Shown in pieces: positions 31,304 to 32,143 of a DNA stretch of 32,143 nt. Location: contig SYGM01000081.1 in assembly GCA_005799545.1 (NCBI GenBank), forward strand, positions 1-32,143. Direction: 5' to 3'. Position 1 is the stretch's first letter. Each line of letters begins with the position of its first letter. The notes below the pieces were generated by a model. That model was not told the DNA's origin. It ran no database searches and saw only the letters and a list, made by a program, of their open reading frames with translations. This DNA is from Planctomycetia bacterium. GTDB taxonomy: Bacteria; Planctomycetota; UBA1135; GCA-002686595. The position numbers were made by a program, and so were the translations under genes.

Positions 31304-32143
31304 ATGAGCCGGACCTCTCGCCGACTGCAGGGCCTTGTGCAATCCGACATCCGACGCATGACGCGCGAGTGCGAGCGCGTCGGCGGCATCAACCTCGGTC
31401 AGGGCATCTGCGACCTGCCGACGCCGCTGCCCGTGCGGGACGGAGCCATCGCGGCGATCCTCGAGCGGCGCAGCACCTACTCCTTCATGGAAGGGGTTCC
31501 GGCGCTTCGTCAAGCCATCGCGGGCAAGCTGGAGCGTGAGAACGGCCTGCGGGCGGATCCCGAGCGCGAGATCGTGGTCACGGTGGGGGCGAGCGGCGCC
31601 TACACGGCGGCGCTGCACGCGCTGTTCGATCCGGGCGATGGCATCCTCGTGTTCGAGCCCTTCTACGGCTATCACGTCAATACGGCGCTCGTAGCCGGGC
31701 TGGAGCCGCAGTACCTGCGTCTGGATGCACCCGACTTCGCCTTGAGCGAGGCTGCCCTGCGCGCCAGCCTGCGGCCGAATACGCGCGCCATCGTGGTGTG
31801 CTCGCCCGCCAACCCCGGCGGCAAGATGTTCACGCGCGCCGAATTGGAGCTGATCGCACGCGTTGCCGTGGAACGTGATCTGGTGGTGATCACCGACGAG
31901 ATCTATGAGTCGATCACCTACGACGGCCGCGAGCATATCAGCGCGGCTACGGTTCCCGGATTGCGCGAGCGCAGCGTCACGATCATGGGCCTTTCCAAGA
32001 CCTTCAGCATCACGGGCTGGCGTCTGGGCTACGCCGTGGCGCGCGAGGACTGGGCGCGGGCCATCGCGCTGGTCAACGATCTGTACTACATCTGCGCTCC
32101 GACGCCGCTGCAGCACGGTGTCGCCGCCGGATTCTCGCTGCCG
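31304..32143 (+). CDS. PLP-dependent aminotransferase class I/II (3' truncated by window)
   Basis: The first 280 codons of a fold-type I aminotransferase; the frame is still open at the window end. Family residues are in place: I-N-L-G-Q-G near residue 30, V-G-A-S-G-A-Y cofactor-phosphate loop, S-P-A-N-P-G-G with Asn170, T-D-E-I-Y-E with Asp198 that pairs with the pyridine nitrogen, and S-K-T-F-S-I-T-G-W-R-L-G-Y with Lys232 as the Schiff-base lysine and Arg240. The start G-I-N-L-G-Q-G-I-C-D-L-P-T-P resembles aspartate/kynurenine/methionine-type transaminases of the I-gamma group, but the substrate cannot be fixed without the C-terminus. The gene has a TAGCGT hexamer 6 bases upstream and diverges from the DUF2961-like gene. 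Confidence 0.93.
   Translation, partial: MSRTSRRLQGLVQSDIRRMTRECERVGGINLGQGICDLPTPLPVRDGAIAAILERRSTYSFMEGVPALRQAIAGKLERENGLRADPEREIVVTVGASGAYTAALHALFDPGDGILVFEPFYGYHVNTALVAGLEPQYLRLDAPDFALSEAALRASLRPNTRAIVVCSPANPGGKMFTRAELELIARVAVERDLVVITDEIYESITYDGREHISAATVPGLRERSVTIMGLSKTFSITGWRLGYAVAREDWARAIALVNDLYYICAPTPLQHGVAAGFSLP

Overview
The window is dense, GC-rich bacterial chromosome. It has 21 protein genes, two of them cut by the window ends, and no gap longer than about 115 bases. I see no tRNA, rRNA, CRISPR array, insertion sequence or prophage. The style points to Planctomycetota, probably the marine branch around Poly30/Saltatorellus-like genomes. The clues are secreted proteins with very short signal peptides, DUF1573 and DUF2961-like proteins, HEAT-repeat proteins, MORN_2-type repeat proteins, and a matrixin protease ending in a C-terminal module that finishes in Y-F-C-P. 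This placement is inference from gene content and style, not from a marker-gene comparison.

Layout. 1-3366 (+): the 3' part of rpsA, a small lipoprotein gene, then tyrS. 3433-5744 (-): a two-gene unit with ATGA overlap, a membrane-anchored SGNH hydrolase followed by a DUF1573 lipoprotein. 5802-10170 (+): a GT-C (PMT/ArnT-like) glycosyltransferase, a 118-residue membrane protein, and a HEAT-repeat protein fused to a class I GATase/DUF4159-like domain. 10139-11941 (-): a fused lysophospholipid acyltransferase plus OlsB-like GNAT acyltransferase (OlsF-like, aminolipid synthesis). 12006-12860 (+): a DUF72/YecE protein.

12971-18337 (+) is the most notable region. A rubredoxin-less rubrerythrin, a GlpC/HdrD-like Fe-S protein and a DUF3501 protein form a recurrent redox/peroxide module. 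Here it runs without a gap into two exported MORN_2-repeat proteins and an unrecognised exported protein. From the Fe-S gene onward every stop overlaps the next start (ATGA, ATGA, ATGA, TGATG). A strong hairpin separates the rubrerythrin gene from the rest.

18322-19686 (-): a secreted matrixin-type metalloprotease. 19789-21648 (+): htpG. 21760-25455 (+): a pilV/pilW/pilX-like minor pilin set followed by an exported HEAT-repeat protein. 25432-27936 (-): a large exported protein, perhaps PcRGLX/YetA-like. 28004-30076 (+): a CPA2 cation/proton antiporter with a C-terminal RCK_C domain. 30056-31255 (-): a DUF2961-like exported protein. 31304 to the end (+): a class I/II aminotransferase.

Two layout patterns run through the window. 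First, several genes at the head of a transcription unit carry a TANNNT -10-like hexamer only 6-8 bases before the start codon and have no Shine-Dalgarno sequence, which suggests leaderless mRNAs. Genes inside operons have good Shine-Dalgarno sequences or stop/start overlaps. Second, four of the five convergent gene pairs overlap at their 3' ends by 16-32 bases, so there is no room for terminators between them.
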